Shown: positions 40,653 to 53,697, counted from the stretch's first letter. The stretch: DNA of 64,000 nt from Asterias rubens (GCF_902459465.1 NC_047067.1:18227680-18291679); one strand, 5' to 3'. The notes: generated by a model from the sequence alone, not told the origin. Made by a program: numbers and translations.

Positions 40653-42924
40653 TGATGTCAAATTCAATGTCGCTCAGTTTCAGCCCAAATTATATCTCGA
40701 ATTAAGGTCGGGCCCGTGATCAGACCCTTGCTAGTTTTATCACATCATCCTGACTTTAGTGTGTAGAATTTGAATGTTGTGTCGAAATTAATTCGAGATG
40801 TGAAGCACATCGAACACGCACAGATGACGGGTTCCTTTTTTTTTGTCTGCATTTGTATACGTGCTACTGAGTGTCCGCTTCGCTTCAAAGACTGGAAGAT
40901 CAAATTAATTTGGACGGCGCGGGATCGGAGCGTGATTTACCGTGCTCCAGAAGCCGTAAATCTAGAAGTCGCTCCGTGCCAATAGACACTGTACATAACA
41001 ACGGGCCATGGCCCAATTTCTTAAAGCTACTTAAGCTGAAAATATTGCTTACCATTTGTCTGCTTAGCAACATTTTGTACCACGTCCCTTTGATGGGCAT
41101 TGTTTATGAAAATGTTTACATTCATAAATATTTAGAACATGTATAATTCACTTCTGTATCAAATGTCATTTTGATTTAAACCGAGCACTTACTAACTTAT
41201 TTAGCCGCCTTATAGCCTCCTTGGATAACCGTCCCATGAGCGAGCACCGAACATACAAACAAACACCCAAACGAACAGACAAACAATAGCAAACTTGAAA
41301 AAACGCACACACCAATTCACACAGGCATGAAAACGCACACGCAGAACAAAAATGCATAGAGAACCCCCAACCAAATAAACACATATGTCACCATGTCGTA
41401 GCAGCTTACGTTGGTTGTCCATAAAGGTTTTGTGCGACTCTTACCAACCATTAAAGTGCTATTCACACGACAGCAATTTAACTTGGGTCCCTCGCTTTAT
41501 TTTAGCAAGGTTGTAAAATGTAGCAATGTGTGACAAGATGTTGCAAGAGAACATGGAGAGTAGAACAGTTGTTGCTCTTTCACACAAGGTACATAATATT
41601 GTAAATTTTTACAACCATGCAGATTAGCAAGGGACCCTTGCTAAACTGCTCTCGTTTGAAAGGGGCTGAGGTTGTGTCATTACAATGACCCTCCAGCACA
41701 AAGGTGTATGTCGTCCCTCACCGTAATTGATATGTAACATACTCAGAACATTCTCATTATGACGTTATAAATCCTAGCACATTGAGACACTCAGAAGTAA
41801 ACAAAAATCTCAGTATAGTTTCATGCGACACCAGCTTGTCTCGTTCGGCAAACTTTCGGGGAACGATTGTTTTGGGAACGACGCGTTGCGAACCACAGTG
41901 GACTCCAATATTAAATTGTATAGGTCAAATCTATGATATGTCCAACAATCGGACCCAAAACACAGCACAAACTGGGGTGGTAAAGTTGACACCATGGGTG
42001 TTGATTTATATCCAAGAGAGAATAAAAATGTACATAACAGGGCGTTAAAATAACACAAAAATGTAATAGTTTTGGCATAATTTGGTGTTTTAACACCATT
42101 ATAATAGTGTCAATTATCATGTTTTTTTCGGCATTCATAATACCCATGGTGTTGGTGTCCACTTTTAAAATGTCAGAACCGAGCAATAAGTAAACACAAA
42201 AAATGGTATCGGACTTTTCCCTTTTCCTTCCCGGTGCAAGAAGTACAGGTACATGTATAGGCAAATTGTGTATAATAGCAATCAGTAATTCTGTTAGGCT
42301 CACCTGTGTTGTTTACCTAAGTCCCTTTGTGCCGACCCAAATCATGGGCCACAACACCGCTGGTCTAACTCTTGTTTGTTTTCATAGCAAAATACCTAGC
42401 GTGGCTTGCGGGCTTTCCTCTGCTTAACTGGGGTGGGTGCACGGAGCTCAGAGCCCCATGGAAGGGCAGCCAGTCTATGCCTCAGTGTTGTTGACACTTC
42501 GTAACCAACACAAACAAACAAATACATTTACATGAAGACCGCAAGAGGCAACCAACAACCCGTCAGATTTATTTGTTGTTGACATTGTGGTGTTAAAACT
42601 TGCCCCTTTGTTTATTTTGCAACGGGAATTAATTGGCCATTTAAATCAATCACATGAAGAGACTTTAGTTTATGCATGGGTTAAAAACACTCGTCAGGTA
42701 TTTTCCGTTAATATTCTAGATTAAAATAAAATGACTGCCCTCTGTTTTTTTCTATACAGCTGCTAGGCCGAAAATAATAAATATGATCAACGGTTAGTTG
42801 TGTTTTATGCACTGCAAAAACCGGTGTCTTAGAATTGATATAATGGGTGTTGTCACATATATATTTAGGAACCGAAAAAATAATCAGATTTGACACCATA
42901 TGGAGCGTTAAAATAATCGCAGTT
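40653..42924. other. No gene seen; scattered short inverted repeats
   Basis: It includes half a family G end at 41009-41060, a partial inverted repeat at 41455-41667 ('tagcaagg' and 'gggacccttgcta' arms), and GGTGTTAAAACACC-like palindromes at 41980-42170 and near 42590. No coding exon recognised. Confidence 0.4.
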
Positions 42925-43130
42925 GCAAGACAAAAATGAAAGAAAACCCCATCTTTGTTGCACGGAGTTAATGTGTGCTTTCAGATGCCTGAGAAAGACT
43001 TAAGCTATCGGATTCAAATTTGTTGGTTAAAAAAAGTGTCTCTTTCTCAAAAACTACATTACTACAGAGGATGTCGTTTCTAATAATGTTTCATCAACCT
43101 CTCTAGTGATCTTTATTATGATGGAAGTTT
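42925..43130. repeat. TTAA foldback family A, partial copy
   Basis: Recognisable blocks are 'gtgtgctttcagatgcctga' and 'tctttctcaaaaactac'. Both termini are missing. Confidence 0.6.
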
Positions 43131-43164
43131 GTAATGGTCATTCCCTTTTTAACCAATTACGCTC

Positions 43165-43195
43165 ACTTAAACAGAAAGAAAGAAAGAAAGAAACT
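43165..43195. repeat. (AAAG)n microsatellite
   Basis: Five to six AAAG units. Confidence 0.8.
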
Positions 43196-43297
43196 TTTTT
43201 TTTTACCCTTATTAATATCTGCATAATACGCCAATGCCAACGAAATTGTCGTGTATGAAGGCACTTATTCAAGCAATAATATTGTAATGCATGTCTT

Positions 43298-43691
43298 AAC
43301 GGTACACGACACCTTTGGTCATTGTCAAACACGACACCTTTGGTCATTGTCAAAGACATGTCTTCCCACTTGGTGTATCTCAACATATGCATAAAATAAA
43401 AAACCTGTGAAAATTTAAGCTCGATTGGTCGTCGGAGTTGCGAGATAACTATGAAAGAAAAAAAAAACGCCCTTGTCACACGAAGCTGTGTGCTTTCAGA
43501 TGCTTGATTTCGAGACCTCAAATTCTAAACTTGAGGTCTCGAAATCAAATTCGTGGAAAATTACTTCTTTCTCGAAAAGTACGTCACTTCAGAGAGAGCC
43601 GTTTCACACAATGTTTTGTACTAGCAACCTCTCCCCATTACTCGTTACCAAGTGAGGTTTTATGAATTACTGATAATGTCCAGTGCCTTTA
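43298..43691. repeat. TTAA foldback family A copy with duplicated end
   Basis: The segment 'acgacacctttggtcattgt' occurs twice in a row at 43306 and 43328, so the left terminus is tandemly duplicated. The right end is 'aatgtccagtgccttta'. Confidence 0.85.
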
Positions 43692-44050
43692 CATCGAGAC
43701 GACGAAGGAGCTATATAGCGATCTTCACAATATTATCGGTTTTGCTTCCCGTTCAGTAAAAGCCTGCCTCCGGCTTCAGTATGTCCAACAAAATAGCCAG
43801 CCTCACTTTCACCTGCTGAGCTTCCTATTTATTGATTTCGACCTGTGTTAGATCCGGCTGGATGTTTTTAGCATCCTCTATCGTGAAGTTAGATCTACGG
43901 GGTGACGATTGTATCTAAAAATGTGTGGATTGAAGGCACTGAGGTCGATTCAACAAAGAGTTAGGGACTAGTCCTATACTAAAGGAGATATTAAACTCTA
44001 AAGGCTGGTCCCAAGTTAGGACGAGTAACTCATCCTAACTCGTGAAATCC

Positions 44051-44370
44051 ACCCCTGGACACCTTTGGTAATTGTCAAAGACCAGTAGTCTCACTTGGTG
44101 TATCCCAACCAATGCACAACAATGTGAACAGTTGCATACAAATAACAAATATCGTGAAAATGTGGGCTCAACTGGCCATTGAAGTTGCAAGAGAATGTAG
44201 ACAAAGAAAAGCATCATCGTTGCTTACAATATTATGCTTTAAAATGCATAAAAATGCTTCAGGTCGGAAGCATTCTAACATTTGAGTGCGAAATTACATC
44301 TTTCTCAAAAACTACGGTACTTCAGAGGAAGTCCTTGTTACTGTGCAAGGGTGCCTTATGGTAATTTCGA
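44051..44370. repeat. TTAA foldback family A, divergent copy
   Basis: 'cctggacacctttggtaatt' at the left and 'actacggtacttcagaggaa' near the right. The right terminus is lost. Confidence 0.7.
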
Positions 44371-44439
44371 CATTATGAAAGCGAGACAAGGTGTTGTTTG
44401 GAGTTTTAGTCAATTCTCTATACGTCCTGTCATAGGTTG

Positions 44440-44802
44440 TTTTAAAGGCAGTTGACACTGTTGGTAGTTACGCAAAATTTGGTTACGATTAATAGGGATA
44501 GGTTGATATAAAACAATGTGAGAAAAGGCTCTCTCTGGAGTGACGTAGTTATCGAGAAAGAAGTAATTTCCACGAGTTTGATTTCGAGACCTCAGATTTA
44601 GAATTTGAGGTCTCGAAAACAAGCATCTGAAAGCACACAACTTCGCGAGACAAGGGTGTTTTGTCTTTTATTATTTTCTCGCAACCTCGACGACCAATTA
44701 AGCTCAAATTTTCACAGGTGTGTGATGTTATGCATATGTTGAGATACCCGAAGTGAGAAGACTGGTCTTTGACAATTACCAATAGTGTCCATTTTCTTTA
44801 AT
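44440..44802. repeat. TTAA foldback family A copy
   Basis: Ends are 'tttaaaggcagttgacactg' and 'aatagtgtccattttcttta'. Confidence 0.85.
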
Positions 44803-45039
44803 CATTTAGTTGTATACAATCAAACTAACATGTGAGATATCTCCGAAATTCCGGAGCGTAACTGTTGGTGCAAAACAATTGATATCTTTTGACATAGACA
44901 CTTTACTACGAAGTGAAATGTTTCTCGATCAAAATGCTTTATACTATAGCGAAATCTGCTGTAGATTCTATAACCAAATATTGTATTGCAATTAATTTTA
45001 AGAGTGACTACCAAACGTATACATGCCCTTCAAATTGCA

Positions 45040-45690
45040 TACATTGAAACTGCACCGTCCACTCTTTTGTTAACCAGACCCAAATGAAGTGATTTATCTT
45101 TCCAACACAACGTGGTTGCACAAGTACACTGACGCTAATGGCCTGCAAGACCTTGGTGTATATTCCCTTCCTCCAAATGCAAAGATAATTTTTACATCTT
45201 GCTAAATCGGGGTAAGATCACCGCAAAACGAGATCATCACGGTGCCATAAAATTACCCAACGTCTCGCTAACTTGATTTCCCCCATAAACCCCTTCTTAG
45301 AACTGGCCTTAACATTTTTTAAATGAAGCTCTCACGATCGATTTTTTTCCTGGGAATAATCTCGCTTTGCCCTTGGTGCAGCGAGAGTATCCAGCCCGGA
45401 GCAGTCTCAGAAGCCGTAGATATAATCCAATAGGGACTAGACGAAGCCCTACTTGCCGAGATAATTATACACTTTTATCTGCACGCTATGAGGGTATCTT
45501 TCTTTATAGAAATCAAAGAGTCCCGATTCTGTGTCCGTCTTTGGGGAGTCTTGATTTGTGCAGGTCCGACGGGCCTTCGATGCCCAACGTCGTCACAACC
45601 CGCTCAATATTCAACACTATTATCTGTAGATTTTGAAGGCAGATAAACAATGTCATGCGATTTTTTTTTCATGTGTGTTTTTAACGCCAC
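45040..45690. other. No gene seen, unique-looking
   Basis: An open frame at 45367-45636 (Arg/Ser-rich, 89 codons) has no recognisable motif and no splice support. Base composition is more balanced than the surroundings, so a UTR or regulatory region is possible. Confidence 0.3.
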
Positions 45691-45693
45691 AAT

Positions 45694-46235
45694 ACGAAGT
45701 GTGGGTCTGAGAACCAAAAGGGGTCCATGTAACGTAGGGATTTGAAACACTCTGTGGACTTTTATACGTCCACACAGTGTTTTTGTTTACAGTGTTGAAG
45801 AATGGGGTTTTCCTTAAGTGAACAGAAGAAAGAATTGCCACAGAGTGACTGTATGTAACGTAGAGTTGTGTTTTAAAGCTACTACGAAGTGTGGACCTGA
45901 GAACAAAAGATGCCCACAAAAAAAAGTGTAGAGATTTGAAACACTATGTGGACTTACACACGTCCACACAGTGTTTTTACAGTGTTGAAGAATATGATTT
46001 GCTTAAGCGTATATAACAAAGGATTGTCCTCAGAGTGACTGCAACACAGAGCTGTGTTTTAACGAAGTGTGGATCTGAGAACTAAAAGAGGTCCACGTAT
46101 TGTATAGGGGCTTGCAACACTCTGTGGACTTACACACGTTCGACACAGTGGTGAAGAATATGATTTGCTTATACAGAACTATGTAGGGAATGTCCACAGA
46201 GTGACTGCTACACAGAGCTGGGTGTGTGGATACAC
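45694..46235. repeat. Tandem array of 170-200 bp units
   Basis: Units start with 'acgaagtgtgg.tctgagaac' at 45694, 45894 and 46062. Each contains a small inverted pair, 'cactctgtggactt' and 'cgtccacacagtg', then 'cagtgttgaagaat' and 'cagagtgactg'. A related inverted copy lies at 53860-54010. Confidence 0.85.
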
Positions 46236-47084
46236 ACGAACACTCAAACCGGCGCTGTTTAACAAAAAAGGCCAACAGCGTCCCCTTGAATGAAGGTCCC
46301 CAGTTGGAAAGTGTGTACAAAACCAACATGAGCTGTTGCCAACGAAATACAAACAAAAGAGGGACAATATGAGGTCGTGTATGATCTGAATCGAGTTTGA
46401 TACTTCCTATTCTCGACAATATTTCTAGTGCCTTTTGTTGTATGAATTTAAGATTGTATGCTGATTATAAATGCAGGGAACACTTCAAAGATCGACTGTG
46501 CAACAGCCATATAGATTTGGTTGAGATAATAAAAAGTCAGGTTATTATGTAAATCAATAAGGACCTACACTTGAGCGACCTACAATTCAAATAACCATTC
46601 AAAATATCTACTCGTACATGTTGATTTTAAATATAGACCATTTCCAAAAAACTATCCTGAGGTATTTTTCGTCAGCACAAACAAGTGTTCAATACCGATA
46701 TGGTGTCCATAAGCTGGACATCATTTCGCCTTTCCCGAAGTGAAACGCAGAAACAAAACGACAGCCTTGATGGTTGAGGCTTTATGAATATTCATAAGAC
46801 GCGTATATAGTTTCAAATCAGCAAGGGAACTCTAGCATCTTCTTGCAGTCTCTTTGATCCGGTCCCAATCTGTGGCTGTGTTGCCATAGGCGAGGGCCCA
46901 GTGCCCAGGGTTATATGTTTCTTCAATCAGAATTTCCAATATCAGACGATTATTTTATGAACAATGTTTCACCTGCGTTGCGTGTTGTATTTCGAGCAGA
47001 TTGCTATACACGGCGTGTATGTATTATGTCAGGATGTGTATACACCTGGTCAGAGCAGTGTGTTTATTTCGTTGAATCCGGGCT
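46236..47084. other. No gene seen; palindrome TTATGAATATTCATAA
   Basis: A perfect 16 bp palindrome (46782-46797) is followed by a TATATAG box 12 bases later and then by unique sequence. This is promoter-like in layout, but no open frame follows. Confidence 0.3.
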
Positions 47085-47423
47085 TTAAAGGCTAGTTACT
47101 CAAAATAATTATTATCATAAAACCTTTCATGATTACGAGTAATGGGGAGAGGTTGATAGTATAAAACATTGTGAGAAACAGCTCTCTCTGAAGTGATGTA
47201 GTTTTCGAGAAAGAAGTAATTTCCCACGAATTTGATTTCGAGACCTCAGATTTAGAATTTGAGGTCTCGAAATCAAGCATCTGAAAGCACACAACTTCAT
47301 GTGACAAGTGGTTTTTTTTTCTCGCAACTTCGACGACCAATTGTTGTTTTATGCATATGTTTAGATACACCAAGTGAGAAGACTGGTCTTTGACAATTAC
47401 CAATAGTGTCCAGTGTCTTTAAA
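47085..47423. repeat. TTAA foldback family A copy, left end truncated
   Basis: It begins 'tttaaaggctagttactcaa' (the usual 'cagtggacactattggt' has been lost) and ends 'tagtgtccagtgtctttaaa'. The final TTAA is shared with the next element. Confidence 0.85.
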
Positions 47424-47640
47424 GCCATTGGACACTCAGCTTTGAATAGAACAACAAATAAAAGTTCACAGATTTACAAATAACTTACAGGGTTTACAGA
47501 AGGTAATGATGAAAGACTTCTCTTGAAATATTATTCCATGAAATGCTTTACTTTTTGAGAAAACATTAAAACAATTATCAATTCTCGATATTGAGAATAA
47601 CGGATTTATTTTAAACACATGTCATGATACGACGATTTAT
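47419..47640. repeat. TTAA foldback family C, half copy
   Basis: It begins 'tttaaagccattggacact' and carries 'gggtttacagaaggtaatga', as in the mirrored copies at 47996-48398 and 56795-57160. Confidence 0.75.
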
Positions 47641-47995
47641 ACCGTTGAACGGTTCCAAAAACCAAAGATAGCTTTAATGAAAGAGATATATACGGGACGT
47701 GTGACAGAGCAAGGACGTCTTTGCTTCGCTTTCCCGTCCAAAATCAACTTGGGGTGTTGCTGAAACAAACTTTATAAAACCAAGTCCAAATAACTGGATA
47801 ACAATGAGACGTTCTCGATTTACCTGTCGACAAACACGTGTGCTCTTTGCGAACTATCAAAGGTCTAGTTATGTAAATATTCTAATATAGACCTGTGTGA
47901 TATTCAAAACGCTGGAAAATGTAGTCTGGAGCTCCCCAAATCGATTTGGAAATTTCAGATGGCAAAGAAAGCTCATTTAAAGGGAAGGTATCGAG

Positions 47996-48398
47996 TTTAA
48001 AGCCAGTGGACACTTTCGGTAAACAGTATTGTCCAAGGCCCAAACTTCGTGTATAACAACTTAAATATAAAATAACAAACCTGTGAAAATTTAGGCTCAA
48101 TCGGTCATCGGAGTCAGGAGAAAATAACGGGAAAACCCACCCTTGTTTTCGCACGTTACGCTGTGTCACGACATGTGTTTACTATAAATCCGTAATTCTC
48201 GATGTCGAGAATTGATAAAACAAATTATGTTTTCTCAAAAAGTAAAGCATTTCATGGAATCATATTTCAAGAGAAGTCTTTTACCATTACCTTCTGTAAA
48301 CCATGTAAGTTATTTGTAAATCTGTGAACTTTTTTTTTTTGTTCTATTCAAAGCTGAGTGTCCAATTTTTTCTGTTCCGAAAGTGTATAATGGCTTTA
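47996..48398. repeat. TTAA foldback family C, full copy
   Basis: It begins 'tttaaagccagtggacactt' and ends 'gaaagtgtataatggcttta'. Inner palindrome 'aattctcgatgtcgagaatt'. Confidence 0.8.
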
Positions 48399-49227
48399 AT
48401 CCGTTTAGTAATCACTCATAAATAAAACTAATGGCATCGTAAACTTTTGGTGAGAAACCTATCAGCTTTCGATAGTATGTTTTATAAAGCGTTTTGAGAA
48501 GTTCACTTCAGTGTTAGGCGGTCAGGCAAAAAGATATCAGTTTTTATCCCCCAAATTTGAATCTGAGAATCGTTACTGCAGTAACTCTTCTCAAATTGTG
48601 TATTCCTCGCCCTCAGGGATTATTCTTCATGCGTGGACATATTCGCCCTGGATTTTTGGCGATATCTCAGAAACGGGACGTCCTTTTGAAAGTAAATGTT
48701 CATATGTATGTTTAATTGTGTATAGCTACATTTTATATAAGAAAAGCACAGTTCCCCTCTAAATTATCAACAGGTCGAATTGTCCATACAATATTGTGAA
48801 ACCGTTTTGTATATTGTTCCAGAATTGTATTGCACAATCATGGAAAACACCTAATGAAGGATTATGGGGGGAGAATCGCCTTTCGTAGTAAAACAATATT
48901 TTAGTCGAACCCTTTTTACAATATATAAAGAGGATGTTTTCCAGTCTGTAGTTTTGCACAATATTTTATGTAAGTTTACAATAGACTTGTATAAATTGCG
49001 TTGCTGTGACCGCCTCCACAAACAAGAAGTAGAGAGTAAGTTAAAGCCGATAATGGACCCTCAAATTCAAAGAACAAAATTAGCATAAAGTAGTGTGCAT
49101 TTCAACCTGTATCTGCGGTTTCTATACGTGCACTGTTGGATATTGCGAAAGCTCCTTTTCCTATAAACGGATTTCATGAAATGTGTAATTTATTCTCACT
49201 GTTTCGAAATATGTTGTTTGTGGGTGC
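48399..49227. other. No gene seen
   Basis: Unique-looking AT-rich DNA. Short frames here have no motif support. Confidence 0.35.
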
Positions 49228-49582
49228 AGGTTTAAAGGATGTATGTACAATGTCCACAAATGTACACTAAACTTACACAGTTTGAAGATAATGATAGTAG
49301 AAAGCTTCCCTGAAATATTACGTGCTGAGGTGCTGTAGTTTTTTGGAAATGAGTAAAACAATGTCATGAAAAGAATTTTGGTCTCATGAGACCAAAATTA
49401 TGTTAAGCATTTACAAAACGTATTTTCATTCCTTTTTTTATACTCATTTCTCAAAAACTACAGCACCTCAGTAAGTAATATTTGAAGGGAAGCTTTCCAC
49501 TATCATTATCTTCGAACCCTGTAAGTTTAATGTAAATCTATATGGACATTTTGAAAAAGTACCCAAATCCTTTAAAACTTAA
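49228..49582. repeat. TTAA foldback family B, full copy
   Basis: The left 'tttaaaggatgtatgtacaa' and the right 'gtacccaaatcctttaaa' are inverted. The centre holds the perfect palindrome 'ttttggtctcatgagaccaaaa'-like (about 49377-49398). Confidence 0.85.
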
Positions 49583-50087
49583 TCTGAAGTTGTTGATTAC
49601 TGTTTTAGCTGTTTATTGTCCAGTTACAAGAAAAACCATGTTCTGCTGTATCCTGTTAACCTTCCGCAATGTGCATCATTGACATGAACTCTTTGTTTAC
49701 AAGAAGAGTGGTTTCATGGGTTGTACATTCCATGGCCTTTCTGACCGGCAAGATTCTACACTACACGTGAACAGTTTTCCATTGTATATCATAGTTTCCA
49801 TGCTGACAAACTGGAGTTACAAAAATTAACCAAAAATGTGCCTCTTTCTTCATATCAAAAGTTAGTAAAATACAGACGGTACAATCTCCACGAAATATAA
49901 GGTTTAATTTTGTATTGCATTGAGCTGTATACAAATCATGCCTGCAAGAAGTCATCAAGGCTCGGGTAACGTTGGTCACTACTTGAGTGTTATTTTGTTA
50001 CCTTTGCCGAACGCTGTGACATTTTGTTCTTTTGGTTGTTGCTTATTAGTCAAGGCTAACCATAATCTTCAACCATTTGCAACCTGG

Positions 50088-50750
50088 GTCCAATTTCATA
50101 GAGCTTGCTTAGCGGCCATTTTGTGTTTACTGTGCGATTAACATTTCATATCGCTGCTAACTGTAAGCGTACGAAAAGGTGCGCCAACCTTTCGGTGGTT
50201 ACTGCACGAAAATAAATGACGTCACAATGCGATCCATAATGAGTGATTGTGCAATATTGCTGCCTAATTTTTCTGCTAACCTGTGAAATACGCTTGCACC
50301 TTATAGCAAATGTTTCTGCTACAGAAAGCACAAAAATTTGTTTACCGTTAAAGGCAAAGTACACTTACTATTGGTTATTACAAAAAACAAAATATTAGCA
50401 TAAAACCTTATTTGGTAACGAGTAACGGGTTGGAAGTATAACATATTGTGAGAAACGGCTCCCTCTGAAGTGGAGTAGTTTCGAGAAAGAAGTAATTTTC
50501 CACGATGATTTGATTTCGAGACCTCCGATTTAGAATTTGAGGTCTCGAAGTAAAGCATCTGAAAGCACACAACTTCGTGTGACAAGGGTGCCTTTTTTTT
50601 CATTATTGTCTCGCAACTTCGATGACCGATTGAGCTTAAGTTTTCACATGTTTGTTATTTTGTGCACAATTATGTTGAGATACAGCAAGTGAGAAGACTG
50701 GTCTTTAACAATAACCAATAGTGTCTTTAAGCGGCCTCATGAAACTGGGC
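50088..50750. repeat. Foldback family G interrupted by family A
   Basis: Left part 50088-50347 starts 'ggtccaatttcatagagc'. The right end 'gcggcctcatgaaactgggc' lies at 50731-50750. The intervening 50348-50730 is a complete family A copy bounded by TTAA on both sides, showing the younger element inserted into the older one. Confidence 0.85.
50348..50730. mobile_element. TTAA foldback family A copy with visible target duplication
   Basis: The junctions read 'ccgTTAAaggc' and 'tctTTAAgcgg'. The uninterrupted homologue at 7160 reads 'ctgTTAAgcagc'. Thus TTAA was duplicated on insertion, and the element proper starts AGGC and ends with its inverse. Confidence 0.82.
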
Positions 50751-51309
50751 ACTGAATGTGCTATACTGTGCGTAAATCCTACAACGCCGTCAACTATGTG
50801 GAATTTGACTTTTACAAGTGGAGCACAAAAAACTAAAGGTCTCAGACTGTCTCAGGCTTAGACTTGATTTCAAGTCTGAGACTGCGGTTATTTCTCTGCA
50901 TCAGCCACCCAGAGTTCCCCCACAATAATGTATCGGCTATCAGGACGACTGAAAACCACGATCACAGACTTGGAACCAAGTATAGCTCTGGCTTTGCCGT
51001 AGGCTCTTATGTGTGATCCAAGGTGGACATAATTCATGCGCTAGACGGAATCTTTTTTCTCGAAATACCGAATGGATAATTGTCTTCATTTCTTTATGTC
51101 ATGATGTGGCAATCTTTTCATCTGATCGCCCGGGGTGTCGTCGCAAGGTGTCGGATGACCATCTGGCAAGAATTGACATAGAAATTGGATCGACGGATTG
51201 TATATCTCGTTGCTGCCGCACTGAGAGTACGGTAGCTAGCTGTGAGAAGAACTCTGAAGCAATGCCAATATAAGATATCTGACGTGGAAATAAAGATGAA
51301 GGCTTGCTA

Positions 51310-51690
51310 AGGGTTTAGTGTCGGGGCCGAGCGGTTAAGAGCATTGAATTCAGACTCTGGTGTTTCTAATCAGCATGAGTGTGGGTTCGAATCCCCAGCC
51401 GTGTTACTTGTGTCCTTAAGCAAGACACTAAACCATTGCTTCGTCCTTCGGATGGGACGTAAAGCCGTTGGTCTTTTCGAAAAGAGAGGGGGATCGCCCA
51501 GGTGTTCCTGGCTGTGGCTGCTGTATGCGCCGTCGTAGCACCTTGTAAACCCTTACAATGTGCTAAATAATTGGGTCTCAGAATTCATCACTGCAATTAC
51601 CTATCTTTCTGAAAGTTTGTATATGATCAGCGCCTTGAGTACCTTGTTTTGTAGATACGTGTGCTATATAAGACTTCGATCATTATTAAG
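51310..51690 (+). mobile_element. tRNA-derived SINE with LINE-like 3' tail
   Basis: The head 'ggccgagcggttaagagcat' (A-box, Leu/Ser-tRNA-like) and 'gtgggttcgaatccccagcc' (B-box) are followed by a conserved body, 'cttcggatgggacgtaaagc'. The 3' tail 'gcgccttgagtacc' then 'gtgctatataagacttcgat' and (ATT)n follows. This is a full-length three-part SINE. Confidence 0.85.
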
Positions 51691-51770
51691 TTTAAATTCA
51701 CAAGAAGGTCCGGCTTCTTGTTGGTCACATCCCACAATAAGAAAAGATAGTTTCATTTTGTTTCTTCTTT

Positions 51771-52200
51771 CTTTTCAGAACACGAGAAGTCTCCCAAATT
51801 CCATAAATCTAATTCGCGGTAGTATAATTTATATACATAGCAAGACAATTTCTCAAAAGAGCATAGTCTACCTTAGGATTCGAACTGCCTCTAGCAACCT
51901 CGGTAGTCTAGTTGGTAAGACACTGCTCTAGAATTGCAAGGGTCGTGGGTTCGAATCCCACTCGAGTAAGATTTGTTTTCACAGGACTCGGGAAAGTACT
52001 GAGTATACAGTGCTAACACACATCGGTGTATGGGTAAAAATCAAAATTATTATTCTTGATCCCCGATGCAAATTTAACATCTCTTATAGTCTACCTTGCC
52101 AGTAGATACATAGTGTGTAATACCGCAAACCAAAGAAATAAATATTGAAACCTCACCATGCCATGCCTCAAATCCCATCTAAGAAAGCTCAAGCAGTATC
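51771..52200 (+). repeat. Repeat related to 10575-10700, split by a SINE
   Basis: 'cttttcagaacacgagaagt' with 'cgcggtagtata' precedes, and 'cctcaccatgccatgcctca' follows, the SINE at 51870-52055. The shared order indicates one ancestral repeat. Confidence 0.5.
51870..52055 (+). mobile_element. tRNA-derived SINE
   Basis: The A box is TAGTCTAGTTGGTAAGAC and the B box GGTTCGAATCCCAC, 31 bases apart. The tail 'cacaggactcgggaaagtac' and 'catcggtgta.gggtaaaa' is shared with the copies near 1.9 kb. The long tail and the dispersed copies argue against a functional tRNA. Confidence 0.8.
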
Positions 52201-52781
52201 ATACATATCGTATAACAAAATGATGTTTAAGTTTCAATATTGTTGTTTTCCTGTTGGGCTGAAATGTTGGTAAACATGCCAATCTCTTCTTAAAATAACA
52301 ACTGACACGAGTTTAAAGTAAATCTTCCCTTCCAATTTCTTTGCGAATTCTGTCGGTGTAGACACATGGTAGACACCATAATTTAACTTGTAGACTGGAT
52401 ACGAGTTGCACTATACGTGACTCGACTGGCATCAAGGCATTTTCCTCGCAAACAGCAGAGACATTAAAACAAATTATTTAAAAAAAAATTCCTGGTCATA
52501 TCTATCTGACTCGGATTCCAGGTCTCAGGGGGCTGAGACTAATATTCCGGGTCAGGGTGACCCGGAAAGTAGTTAAACGCATGGGATTCCTACTCAAATT
52601 TGCGTAACTTTGACCGATTTCTTGGTAATTTTGACACAGATTACGGGTCATACTGACCCAGTTCTACTGACCCAGAAGTGGGTCAGGCCCCGCGGGATCC
52701 AGATCCGGTTCAATTTTGACTCGGAAATGTTATAGGGTGTACGTCACGAGGAGCCGGTATAAGTTTTAATTACAAGTTGAT

Positions 52782-52920
52782 ACGACTGTTTACTGTAACT
52801 GTTTAAGATGGGTAACTGCTTAAGATGGAAACCCAGACAACTGTTTACTGTATCTGTTTGAGATGGAAACCTAGACGACTGTTTACTGTAACTGTTTAAT
52901 ATTGAAACCCAGACAGTGTT
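52782..52920. repeat. Minisatellite 'actgtttactgta'
   Basis: Three units containing 'actgtttactgta' then 'ctgttt.agatggaaacc.aga' start at 52785, 52840 and 52878. Confidence 0.7.
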
Positions 52921-53697
52921 GATGGCGCATGACTTGACATGAAGGCGGAAACCTGATAGCATAATGATCATCAGTGAACGGCCGTTTTTTGTTTGAGTCT
53001 CCTCCACAAAATGTCTTCCTTAGTGCTTTGATCCTTGTCTGTTTCCACACCTTCCACTTATGATCGTCATGCGCTGCGAAAGCAGAGAGCCAGACTACTC
53101 GAGCGGGAAAATGAAGAGTAATTTGAGAATATATTTAATTTCGTCTGTTTGCGATTGGAAGCGCCCATCTAATTCCCCAATTTCCTCCGTCGGTTCGTCG
53201 GTAATGTTCCGTTTACCGAACCTTTGTTTGGTTATTCATGGTTGATTCTTCCTCTGCTATCATCAGTTCCTTTCCAAAATGGTCATCAATTCCATCCCGA
53301 GATGTTTTAATTATTTTGTTATTTCTCGATCGAAGAAAACGTTTGGATTAAAGGTTGCATGAAATTTGATTCTACGGTTGGGTTTTCGTGAAAGACGCGT
53401 TTAGAATTGCTGCAGCTTGTATTGGGTTATTGGTGCCATGTCTTCGGACTATGACATGATGTACGAATATACAAGCCAAGTTTGTATAGTGGATATAAGC
53501 TTGGAGGTGGCCCATTGGAGAAAATTCCCGTAATGAATTGATCGGTACGTAAAAAAGCCTTTCCAAATTATTGATTTGCCCCAACACCAAATGACTGTCC
53601 CACCACATGTCACACACACAACCTTACGGATCCGGTTTGTGGGTGTTCTATTTTTCCCTTTTCCAAATAATTATCTTATGGGGTACAGGTTGAACAC
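52921..53697. other. No gene seen
   Basis: No supported frame, RNA gene or repeat family recognised. Confidence 0.35.

Noticed and set aside
45367..45636. Plus-strand frame of 89 codons
   Set aside because: Arg/Ser-rich without motif, and no splice border or start context to support it.
51880..51970. Functional tRNA gene
   Set aside because: A and B boxes exist, but no cloverleaf with an acceptor stem closes, and the same unit with a long tail recurs elsewhere. It is a SINE.
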